From the NCBI GenBank assembly GCA_002305635.1, contig DBPR01000018.1, forward strand, positions 29,264 through 37,818: DNA of 8,555 nt, in the 5' to 3' direction. Below, one piece after another: positions 1 to 5,391 of this stretch. The DNA is from Anaerolineaceae bacterium UBA1415 (GTDB lineage Bacteria > Chloroflexota > Anaerolineae > Anaerolineales > Anaerolineaceae). The notes below the pieces were generated by a model, which was given only the letters and a program-made list of their open reading frames with translations, did not search any database and had not been told where the DNA came from. Within the stretch, counting starts at the first letter, position 1. The number at the start of each line of letters is the position of its first letter. Position numbers and translations under genes: made by a program.

Positions 1-75
1 GGCACAGCGGCCCGCCCCTACCGTTAAAGAAAAATAATATGGGTGAAAAATTACCCGTTTTTTGTTATACAAAGC
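1..75. repeat. Imperfect interspersed repeat, copy A (truncated by window edge)
   Basis: Starts with GGCACAGCG, continues with a CCCGC..CCTAC..GTTAAAG block (11-29), then a GGGTGA/TTACCC hairpin, and ends in GTTATACAAAGC (64-75). The same blocks occur in the same order at 189-301. This copy lacks about 28 bases present in copy B between the first two blocks. The reverse strand reads GTAGGGGCGGG..., which resembles GC-rich palindromic intergenic repeats found in many bacterial genomes; that link is from memory. Bases 76-188, between the copies, show no gene or clear signal. Confidence 0.55.
41..63 (+). terminator. Terminator-like hairpin in repeat copy A
   Basis: GGGTGA-AAAA-TTACCC forms a 6-bp stem with one G-T wobble, followed on the plus strand by G and a run of six T. 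It would end a transcript coming from the left of the window. The minus-strand reading is weaker, with a broken T-rich tail. Confidence 0.5.
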
Positions 76-188
76 AAATAAAATTATCGAATATGTTGTC
101 TTGAGGTATTATTTCCACCTAGAATCTTTTTTAAATACCGTGATATATTGTTGCACCGAAATTGATATGGTCGCACACCAACGGGTGG

Positions 189-301
189 GCACAGCGTACC
201 TCGCACTTTGTGCCACGCAAAGGTCCCGCACCTACAGTTAAAGCGGTCAAATATAAAAATCAAAACGGGTGATTTTTCACCCGTTTTTCGTTATACAAAG
301 C
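189..301. repeat. Imperfect interspersed repeat, copy B
   Basis: Second copy of the repeat at 1-75: GGCACAGCG (189-197), the CCCGC..CCTAC..GTTAAAG block (225-243, 17 of 19 bases matching copy A), a hairpin (262-287) and GTTATACAAAGC (290-301). It carries an internal segment around GCACTTTGTGCC that copy A lacks. The copy ends 8 bases before the last base of the thrS stop codon, so a duplicated segment supplies the thrS 3' end signal. Confidence 0.55.
262..287 (-). terminator. Bidirectional intrinsic terminator downstream of thrS
   Basis: AAAACGGGTGA-TTTT-TCACCCGTTTT is a perfect 11-bp inverted repeat with a 4-base loop. On the minus strand it begins about 21 bases past the thrS stop and ends in TTTT-GA-TTTTT, so it should terminate thrS. 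The plus-strand reading also ends in T5, so it can work both ways. Confidence 0.75.
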
Positions 302-308
302 TTATTTT

Positions 309-2093
309 CTATATTTTCTGAGCGATCTCGTCCAGCGCCAGCGCGAGGAAGGCGTCGACGGACATTGCGCCGGGGTTTTCGCCGCTGCGGCGGCGCAGGG
401 CGACCTGACCTTCTTCCATCTCACGGTCACCGATGACGAGCATGTAGGGATATTTCTGCTTCTGCGCGTTGCGGATCTTGGCGTTCATGCGGTCAGAGCT
501 GTCATCAACGCTCACGCGCAAGCCTGCTTTCTTAAGTTTCGCGGCGACTTCGTGCGCGTAGCTGTTGTGGCGATCAGCGATCGGGATGAGCATGACCTGC
601 TTGGGCGAAAGCCAGACAGGGAAAGCGCCGGCATAATGTTCGATCAAGACGCCAAAGAAGCGTTCCATGCTGCCCAGAAGGGCGCGGTGAACCATGTAGG
701 GGCGGTGCTCCTTGCCATCTTCGCCGATATAGCTAAGGTCGAAGCGTTCGGGCAGGTTGAAGTCGAATTGGATGGTAGAAAGCTGCCATTCCCGACCAAG
801 GGCGTCCTTGATCTTGAGGTCAATTTTGGGGCCATAGAACGCGCCGCCGCCTGCGTCAACCTCGTAGGGGATGCCCATGCGGATCAGGGTATCTTCCAAA
901 GCCGCCTCAGCGTCGCGCCACATCTTTTCGTCACCGACGCTCTTTTCGGGTTTGGTGCTGAGATATGCCTGGAACTCATTAAAGCCAAAGGCGCGCAGCA
1001 TGTCGATGCTGAAGTTGAGCGTAAAGTCGATCTCGTCCGGCATCTGATCCGGGCGGCAGAAGTGGTGGGCGTCGTCCTGGGTGAAGCCGCGCACGCGCAT
1101 CAGACCGTGCAAAACGCCGGAGCGTTCGTAGCGATAGACGGTGCCTTTTTCGGCAAAACGCAGCGGCAGGTCGCGATAGGAGCGCAGCTGGCTCTTGTAG
1201 ACATGCAGATGGAAGGGGCAGTTCATCGGTTTGATGTAGTATTCCTGGTCTTCGATCTGGATGGGGGAATACATGTTCTCTTTATAGAAGCCGAGATGAC
1301 CGCTGGTCTCCCACAGGCTGGCTTTGCCCATGTGGGGGGTATAGATCAGATCGTAACCGTTGGCGATGTGCTGATCGTCCCAGTAGCGTTCGATCTGATG
1401 GCGGATCATGCCGCCGTTGGGGTGCCAAAGGATCAGGCCCTGACCGACCTCGTCGTTGCTGCTGAAGAGGTCAAGCTCCTTGCCGACCTTGCGATGGTCG
1501 CGTTTGCGGGCTTCTTCAAGCTTCCAGAGATGATCCTTGAGCTCGTCCTTGCTTTCCCAGGCGGTGCCGTAAATGCGCTGCAGCATGGGGCGGTGCTCGT
1601 CGCCGCGCCAGTAAGCGCCAGCAACGTTGAGCAATTTGATGGCTTGACCGTTGATCTGGCTGGTGTTCTCAACATGAGGTCCGCGGCAAAGATCGACGAA
1701 TTTACCCGATCTGTAAATGGTGATCGGCGCTTTTTCATCGGTGGGGTTGCCGTCATCGTCCAGGTTGCCGCTCTCAAGCCCTTCGATCAGCTCGAGTTTG
1801 TAGACCTGATCTTTGAAAAGGTCTTTCGCGTCTTCGGCAGAGACCTCTTCGCAAACGAAGTCTGATTTCGCCTTGATCAGTTCCTTCATCCGGTTCTCGA
1901 TCGTTTCGAGATCGTCCGGGGTCAGGCTGCGGGGCAGATCGAAATCGTAATAGAAGCCGTCATCGATGGCGGGGCCGATGGCGACCTGTCCGTCCGGGAA
2001 CATTTCCAGAACAGCTTCTGCCATGACGTGGGCAGTTGAGTGGCGGATCCGATAAAGTTGTGAACTTTTGTAATCCTCTTTTTTGTTTGACAT
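309..2093 (-). CDS. thrS: Threonyl-tRNA synthetase, short form without TGS domain
   Basis: Cytoplasmic enzyme that charges tRNA-Thr with threonine. The start at 2093 is chosen because GGAGGAAGA lies directly upstream; an in-frame GTG at 2144 has no such site. The product is 594 aa. Editing (SAD) domain: HxxxH at H18/H22 plus C136 and H140 in DLCRGPH. Class II core: motif 1 near HPNGGMIRHQIERYW (224-238), motif 2 at RYERSGVLHGL (321-331), motif 3 at GSMERFFG (474-481). The zinc ligands of the family appear as C292, H343 and H469. The C-terminal anticodon-binding domain runs from about 495. The N-terminal TGS domain of about 60 residues found in E. coli ThrRS (about 640 aa) is absent, and the protein starts almost at the editing domain. 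The gene stands alone under T-box control. Confidence 0.96.
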   Translation of the reverse strand: MSNKKEDYKSSQLYRIRHSTAHVMAEAVLEMFPDGQVAIGPAIDDGFYYDFDLPRSLTPDDLETIENRMKELIKAKSDFVCEEVSAEDAKDLFKDQVYKLELIEGLESGNLDDDGNPTDEKAPITIYRSGKFVDLCRGPHVENTSQINGQAIKLLNVAGAYWRGDEHRPMLQRIYGTAWESKDELKDHLWKLEEARKRDHRKVGKELDLFSSNDEVGQGLILWHPNGGMIRHQIERYWDDQHIANGYDLIYTPHMGKASLWETSGHLGFYKENMYSPIQIEDQEYYIKPMNCPFHLHVYKSQLRSYRDLPLRFAEKGTVYRYERSGVLHGLMRVRGFTQDDAHHFCRPDQMPDEIDFTLNFSIDMLRAFGFNEFQAYLSTKPEKSVGDEKMWRDAEAALEDTLIRMGIPYEVDAGGGAFYGPKIDLKIKDALGREWQLSTIQFDFNLPERFDLSYIGEDGKEHRPYMVHRALLGSMERFFGVLIEHYAGAFPVWLSPKQVMLIPIADRHNSYAHEVAAKLKKAGLRVSVDDSSDRMNAKIRNAQKQKYPYMLVIGDREMEEGQVALRRRSGENPGAMSVDAFLALALDEIAQKI

Positions 2094-2156
2094 TCTTCCT
2101 CCGTGCCGGTTGTTTGTGAGATTTTTCGAAAGGGCTCTTTGCACAACCGTGTCTTA

Positions 2157-2185
2157 AAACAAAAAGCCCTCGCCTGGGGCGAGAG
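2157..2185 (-). terminator. T-box regulated intrinsic terminator
   Basis: CTCTCGCC-CCA-GGCGAGGG is an 8-bp stem with one T-G pair, followed by C, TTTTT, G, TTTT. With one bulged T the stem can extend by AAG/CTT. It lies 64 bases before the thrS start and shares bases with the antiterminator. Confidence 0.88.
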
Positions 2186-2386
2186 ACTTCTCACGCGGTT
2201 CCACCCAGATTGCTCCGATGGGAGCATCTCGTTGTGCCGATAACGGGGCGACCGTTTCCCTTACTTGGTTGAGCCGTTGGGGGTCAGGCTGGCAGGTGGT
2301 TTTCGGACACTTATCTCAATCGGTTCACACCATCCCGATCTCACTGAGAGATTTTGGGCGACTTACTCTTCCTGCGTTTTAGCGCT
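2157..2386 (-). promoter_or_regulatory. T-box riboswitch leader of thrS, specifier ACC (Thr)
   Basis: The transcript carries the T-box signature TGGGTGGAACCGCG (2207-2194). Upstream, a Stem I base GCAGG pairs with CCTGC, with an AGTA loop-E-like motif on the 5' side. Just before the 3' strand sits GAAA-ACC-A, so the specifier is ACC (2300-2298), a threonine codon that fits the gene. GATGCTCC/GGAGCAATC forms a hairpin (Stem III) before the T-box. In the antiterminator CTGGG (2208-2204) pairs with CCCAG (2178-2174). The latter overlaps the terminator stem, so the two folds exclude each other. Uncharged tRNA-Thr is expected to favour read-through into thrS. Confidence 0.93.
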
Positions 2387-2392
2387 GGGACA

Positions 2393-2421
2393 AATATATC
2401 GCTGTTTTGAGTGAAACGCAA
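2393..2421 (-). promoter_or_regulatory. thrS promoter (sigma-A type)
   Basis: -35 TTGCGT (2421-2416), 17-base spacer, -10 TATATT (2398-2393). Transcription would start near 2386, just before the T-box Stem I. The spacing and the leader that follows make this convincing. Confidence 0.75.
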
Positions 2422-2434
2422 GGATTTTTATAAG
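2407..2434 (+). promoter_or_regulatory. Divergent promoter for the RsgI-like operon
   Basis: -35 TTGAGT (2407-2412), 16-base spacer, -10 TATAAG (2429-2434). This gives a leader of about 90 bases before the ATG at 2531. It overlaps the thrS promoter on the other strand, so the two may compete for polymerase. Placement is by consensus only. Confidence 0.45.
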
Positions 2435-2530
2435 AAAAAACTCGTTTGCGATAAAAACGCGTTCCTGTGCATTAACTAAGTGAAAGCAGTAAAAAACCAA
2501 AAAACCAAGCGAAAGCGAAAGGATATAAAA

Positions 2531-3580
2531 ATGAAAACAAGAAAATTTGGATTAGTAATAGGACTTCTGCTCATTGCAGTAATCGCTGTTGGCGGCTTCT
2601 GGCTGCTGAAAAATCCGGTTGGTTATATCTCGATCGATGTAAACCCGAGTATCGAGATGTCTTATAACCGACTGAATAAGGTTGTTGCCATTCAGGGCGT
2701 GAACCAGGACGGCAGATCGATTCTGAACGGTCACAAATTGGTCGGTCAGGATGTTGACGACGCGATCGAAGAAATTGTTGAAGCACTTCTATCCAAAGGT
2801 TATCTGACCCAGGAAGGTTCCAGGATCTTGTTCAGCGCAGATGACAGCAGCAGTTCTCAGGAACTGTTGACCAGGATCAAGTACGAAGTTGTCTACTGGC
2901 TAAAAGAATATTACGAAAACACTGATGTTGTTTCGCAAACTTTCGATCTGGATAAGGACGAACGCGCGTTGGCAGATAAATATGGCATCTCTTATGGTAA
3001 GTTCGCGATCCTGAAGGAATTGATTGATGATGCTGACGATATTGAATCCCTGCTCGCAAGCGGTTTCATGGATATGAACATCGGTGAATTGCTTGACTAC
3101 TTGCGTGACAACGACATCGAACTTGATGATCTTGACATCGACTGGGACGACGATGATGACGACGATGACATGGACGACGATGACGACGACCTGGACGATG
3201 ATGACGATGACGACATGGACGACGATGATGACGACGATGACATGGACGATGATGATGACGATGACGACATGGACGACAACGACGACGACCTGGACGATGA
3301 TGACGATGACGACATGGACGATGATAATGACGACGACATGGACGATGATGATGACGATGACGACATGGACGACAACGACGACGATGACATGGACGATGAT
3401 AATGACGACGACATGGACGATGATGATGACGATGACGACATGGACGACAACGACGACGATGACATGGACGACGATGATAATGATGACGACTGGGATGACG
3501 ACAATGACGACGACTGGGACGACGGCGATGATGACGACTGGGATGATGACAATGATGACGATGACGGAGATGATGATTAG
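2531..3580 (+). CDS. Membrane-anchored RsgI-domain protein with poly-aspartate tail
   Basis: Start chosen at 2531 because AAAGGA lies 7 bases upstream; a GTG at 2480 would add 17 Lys-rich residues and has no ribosome site. The product is 349 aa. Residues 1-7 are a short basic tail and about 8-26 one transmembrane segment. Residues 30-190 are an RsgI-type extracellular domain: YISIDVNPSIEMSYNRLNKV at 32-51 contains the VNPS motif, and a later YGISYGKFAIL block matches the family. From residue 206 the tail is 118 Asp of 144 residues, broken every 6-8 residues by Met, Leu or, near the end, Trp, with scattered Asn and Gly. Only about seven residues lie in the cytoplasm, so it probably cannot hold a sigma factor alone. 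It is first of three same-strand genes and may act as partner, decoy or sensor for the anti-sigma factor. Cation binding by the tail is inferred. Confidence 0.8.
   Translation: MKTRKFGLVIGLLLIAVIAVGGFWLLKNPVGYISIDVNPSIEMSYNRLNKVVAIQGVNQDGRSILNGHKLVGQDVDDAIEEIVEALLSKGYLTQEGSRILFSADDSSSSQELLTRIKYEVVYWLKEYYENTDVVSQTFDLDKDERALADKYGISYGKFAILKELIDDADDIESLLASGFMDMNIGELLDYLRDNDIELDDLDIDWDDDDDDDDMDDDDDDLDDDDDDDMDDDDDDDDMDDDDDDDDMDDNDDDLDDDDDDDMDDDNDDDMDDDDDDDDMDDNDDDDMDDDNDDDMDDDDDDDDMDDNDDDDMDDDDNDDDWDDDNDDDWDDGDDDDWDDDNDDDDGDDD
3146..3577 (+). repeat. Asp-coding low-complexity tract with hydrophobic punctuation
   Basis: 144 codons at the 3' end of the RsgI-like gene: 118 Asp, 8 Asn, 2 Gly and 16 separators (11 Met, 2 Leu, then 3 Trp at the C-terminal end). 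Separators fall every 7-9 residues. GAT and GAC are mixed rather than one pure triplet, and the reading frame is kept throughout. This supports a coding repeat rather than a simple microsatellite. Confidence 0.9.
3314..3463 (+). repeat. Exact 75-bp tandem duplication inside the Asp tract
   Basis: 3314-3388 and 3389-3463 are identical base for base, including the choice of GAT or GAC. Each encodes 25 codons in three blocks, MDDDNDDD, MDDDDDDDD and MDDNDDDD. A partial earlier copy of about 47 identical bases starts at 3242. The array has grown by whole in-frame units and its length probably varies between strains. Confidence 0.95.
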
Positions 3581-3610
3581 TAACTTTACAATTTAGGACG
3601 AGTCAGTGAT

Positions 3611-3642
3611 AATGGAGGAGAAGAAAAAACTTCTCCTCCATT
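3611..3642 (+). promoter_or_regulatory. Perfect 13-bp hairpin between the RsgI-like and sigma genes
   Basis: AATGGAGGAGAAG, a loop of six A, then its exact complement CTTCTCCTCCATT. No T-run follows on either strand, so it is not a standard terminator. The 5' arm holds a strong Shine-Dalgarno-like GGAGGAG that is buried in the stem. The sigma gene starts 12 bases after the hairpin with only a weak GGAA in front. It may set the level or timing of sigma translation, or protect or cut the mRNA. Confidence 0.7.
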
Positions 3643-3654
3643 GCGGAAAAAACT

Positions 3655-4230
3655 ATGATCCTTTTTAGCGTTATCAATGGCAGTCCCCAAAAAAGAGCAC
3701 CGATCAAATTTGACGAAAGTCTGATCGCCCGGATCGGCATGGATGACGAAGAAGCTTTTTTAGAACTTTACCAAAGCATCAATCAACCCCTTTTCGCCTT
3801 TATCCTCGGTCTGGTGGCAGACTTTCACGAAGCGGAGGACATCTTGCAGGAAACCTATCTTAAGATCCGCGCCGCGGCTCATCTCTACCAACCACAGGGG
3901 AAACCAATGGCATGGATCTTTACTATCGCGCGAAATCTGGCAAGGATGCATTTTCGTCAAAGCCAGCGTGTTGCTGATGAGTCCATTGAGGATATTGACG
4001 CGGAAGGATTTTTCTCTTCAGAGATGGATCACCAGGATCGGATCGTCATGAAAAACCTGCTCGAAAAGCTGGATGAAGATGAGCGAACGATTATCCTGCT
4101 TCATGCAGTTTCGGGTTATAAGCATCGCGAAATAGCCCAATATCTGGAGAAACCAATTTCAACCGTTCTCTCGCGCTATAACCGAGGGATCAAGAAACTT
4201 AGAAAAATATTAGAGCAAGCGGCAGCCTAA
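3655..4230 (+). CDS. ECF-type RNA polymerase sigma factor
   Basis: 191 aa, the usual size for an extracytoplasmic-function sigma-70 factor. Region 2 spans about 32-100: DEEAFLELYQ, then EAEDILQETYLKI and MAWIFTIARNLARMHFR. Region 4 spans about 133-185: LLEKLDEDERTIILLHAVSG, then YKHREIAQYLEKPISTVLSR, a helix-turn-helix with the typical 'REIA..L..P..TV.SR' pattern. Regions 1 and 3 are absent, as in the family. It lacks the SigI family features expected as partner of classic RsgI proteins, so this is a different pairing. The ATG at 3655 has a weak ribosome site behind a strong hairpin; the next Met is residue 29, inside the start of region 2. It is followed one base later by the predicted anti-sigma gene, the standard arrangement for a sigma factor held at the membrane. 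Confidence 0.92.
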   Translation: MILFSVINGSPQKRAPIKFDESLIARIGMDDEEAFLELYQSINQPLFAFILGLVADFHEAEDILQETYLKIRAAAHLYQPQGKPMAWIFTIARNLARMHFRQSQRVADESIEDIDAEGFFSSEMDHQDRIVMKNLLEKLDEDERTIILLHAVSGYKHREIAQYLEKPISTVLSRYNRGIKKLRKILEQAAA

Positions 4231-4231
4231 G

Positions 4232-5194
4232 ATGAAGAAGCGACAAATTATTCAATCAATCCGAAGAAGTGTGGATAAACTGACCCCTGATGTTTATCAA
4301 TATGTTGCTAATGCCCCCGTGCAGAAGCTGCCCTTCCATGATGCCATCACAGCTCAACCCAAACAAGACCAAACGGATTCCAAACGCAAGATAAGCCCGG
4401 TGTTGCGCCTCGCTCCCGTTTTCGCAATTCTGGCGCTTGTTTTGTTCTCTTTCACCATGTGGAAGCAATTGATGACCGTTTCGGGTGTGGTTGGGCTGGA
4501 TGTTAATCCCAGCATTCAGATCGATGTCAACCGTTTTGACCGTGTTATTGACGTCAAACCCCTGAACAATGACGCCATACCGATCATTCATGGCATCGCA
4601 TACAAACAAGTGAAGCTCGAATATGTTGTGCGCTCGCTGGTCGGCTCAATGTATTACCACGGCTATTTGCAGGACCCCGAAAGCGCAATTTTGGTCTCGG
4701 TTGAAAGCCGTGATGCCAAAAAGGCAGCTTTTCTGGAGAAGCAAGTGACCATCGAGATCTCTGAATTGGTCAGTCTGGATACCAGTCAGGTCTACAGCCA
4801 GATCATTCCCATTGAGCAGATCGATAAACGCTCAGAGCAAGACGGTGTTTCGTTTGGGGTGCTGAACCTGGCAAGAATGGCTCAGGAGAAGTATCCAGAA
4901 TATTCGATGGAAGAGCTTTTCGCCCTGCCTGTGTCTGTTTTATATGAAATGGCACATTCAGAACCAGGCACCTATCAGCCCAATCTCGATTTGCCTGAAG
5001 ATTGTGGCGGCGATAACAATCCTTGTAGAATAACTCTTCCGTTCATCATGAGCCCTGATGGAACGGAAATACCGCATGCGACACCAACGCCAACTTCCCC
5101 TGTTTACAATGACGATGATGATGGTTTTGATCTTGATGATTGGTGGGATGACCTTTGGGACGATGATGACGATGATGAGTGGGTTGATGATTAG
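4232..5194 (+). CDS. Predicted transmembrane anti-sigma factor, RsgI-domain, acidic Trp-rich tail
   Basis: 320 aa. Its ATG lies one base after the sigma stop codon with no clear ribosome site, pointing to translational coupling. Residues 1-56 are a hydrophilic, basic cytoplasmic part, probably the sigma-binding segment. About 58-77 (LRLAPVFAILALVLFSFTMW) is a single membrane span. Residues 80-245 are the extracellular RsgI-type domain, with VVGLDVNPSIQIDVNRFDRV at 86-105 holding the NPS motif where RsgI of clostridia cleaves itself. Cys258 and Cys265 could form a disulfide. A Thr/Pro linker (about 282-292) leads to an acidic tail with DDWWDDLWD and a run of Asp, like the end of the protein at 2531-3580. 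Expected role: hold the ECF sigma factor until an outside signal reaches the tail. Placement and topology are strong; the signal is unknown. Confidence 0.82.
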   Translation: MKKRQIIQSIRRSVDKLTPDVYQYVANAPVQKLPFHDAITAQPKQDQTDSKRKISPVLRLAPVFAILALVLFSFTMWKQLMTVSGVVGLDVNPSIQIDVNRFDRVIDVKPLNNDAIPIIHGIAYKQVKLEYVVRSLVGSMYYHGYLQDPESAILVSVESRDAKKAAFLEKQVTIEISELVSLDTSQVYSQIIPIEQIDKRSEQDGVSFGVLNLARMAQEKYPEYSMEELFALPVSVLYEMAHSEPGTYQPNLDLPEDCGGDNNPCRITLPFIMSPDGTEIPHATPTPTSPVYNDDDDGFDLDDWWDDLWDDDDDDEWVDD

Positions 5195-5207
5195 GTCCTG
5201 ATGAAAG

Positions 5208-5241
5208 AAAAAACCCCGGCTCGTTTGAACCGGGGTTTTTT
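5208..5241. terminator. Bidirectional intrinsic terminator
   Basis: AAAAAACCCCGG, a loop of about 10 bases, CCGGGGTTTTTT. It starts 13 bases after the anti-sigma stop and ends the plus-strand group. On the minus strand it follows the tRNA-Val gene by two bases and serves it as well. Confidence 0.9.
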
Positions 5242-5243
5242 GA

Positions 5244-5317
5244 TGGGTGGTATAGGACTCGAACCTACGACCTTTGCGATGTCAACGCAACGCTCTAACC
5301 AACTGAGCTAACCGCCC
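5244..5317 (-). tRNA. tRNA-Val(GAC)
   Basis: Full cloverleaf on the minus strand, 74 bases. D stem GCTC/GAGC; anticodon stem TTGCG/CGCAA around loop TTGACAT, anticodon GAC (reads GUC, and GUU by wobble); T stem GTAGG/CCTAT with loop TTCGAAT. Acceptor GGGCGGT pairs with ACCACCC except for a C4-A69 mismatch. The discriminator is A, and CCA is not encoded. It has its own promoter and terminator. Confidence 0.93.
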
Positions 5318-5328
5318 AAGGAAGTTGC

Positions 5329-5357
5329 ATTATAACTGAGGCTTTTTGATTTAGCAA
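5329..5357 (-). promoter_or_regulatory. Promoter of tRNA-Val
   Basis: -35 TTGCTA (5357-5352), 17-base spacer, -10 TATAAT (5334-5329), a perfect -10. The start point would fall only a few bases before the tRNA 5' end near 5317. The site lies between the aminotransferase stop (5392) and the tRNA. Confidence 0.8.
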
Positions 5358-5391
5358 GTAAAAAGGGCAACAAAAATCAGCGAAAACTGGT

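Noticed and set aside
552..1865. 437-codon open frame on the plus strand opposite thrS
   Set aside because: It lies wholly antisense to a clear thrS, has no recognised domain, and follows from the codon bias of the real gene.
2094..2144. Longer thrS start at a GTG (2144)
   Set aside because: No Shine-Dalgarno sequence in front, while GGAGGAAGA directly precedes the ATG at 2093.
2480..2530. Longer start (GTG) of the poly-Asp protein
   Set aside because: No ribosome site; AAAGGA correctly spaced before the ATG at 2531 is better. It would add a basic cytoplasmic stretch, so it matters for the missing sigma-binding part.
3097..3552. Ser-rich frame on the minus strand across the Asp tract
   Set aside because: GAT/GAC repeats read backwards give Ser codons (and others), so the frame is a by-product of the repeat. 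The plus frame has a start, ribosome site, membrane span and RsgI domain.
3146..3577. CRISPR-like array
   Set aside because: The repeats are contiguous codon repeats without unique spacers and stay in one frame.
3084..3596. Thr/Met/Trp-rich plus-strand frame overlapping the Asp tract
   Set aside because: A frame-shifted reading of the same repeat without a ribosome site or recognisable domain.
3611..3642. Intrinsic terminator between the first RsgI-like gene and the sigma gene
   Set aside because: The stem is strong but no T-run follows on either strand; it was kept as a hairpin of unknown role.
3612..3668. 18-codon ORF starting inside the hairpin (MEEKKKLLLHC...)
   Set aside because: The start codon is within the stem, there is no ribosome site in front, and it overlaps the sigma start in another frame.
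5338..5391. Terminator after the aminotransferase gene
   Set aside because: Only a 3-bp CAG/CTG stem near T-rich sequence was found, too weak to call.
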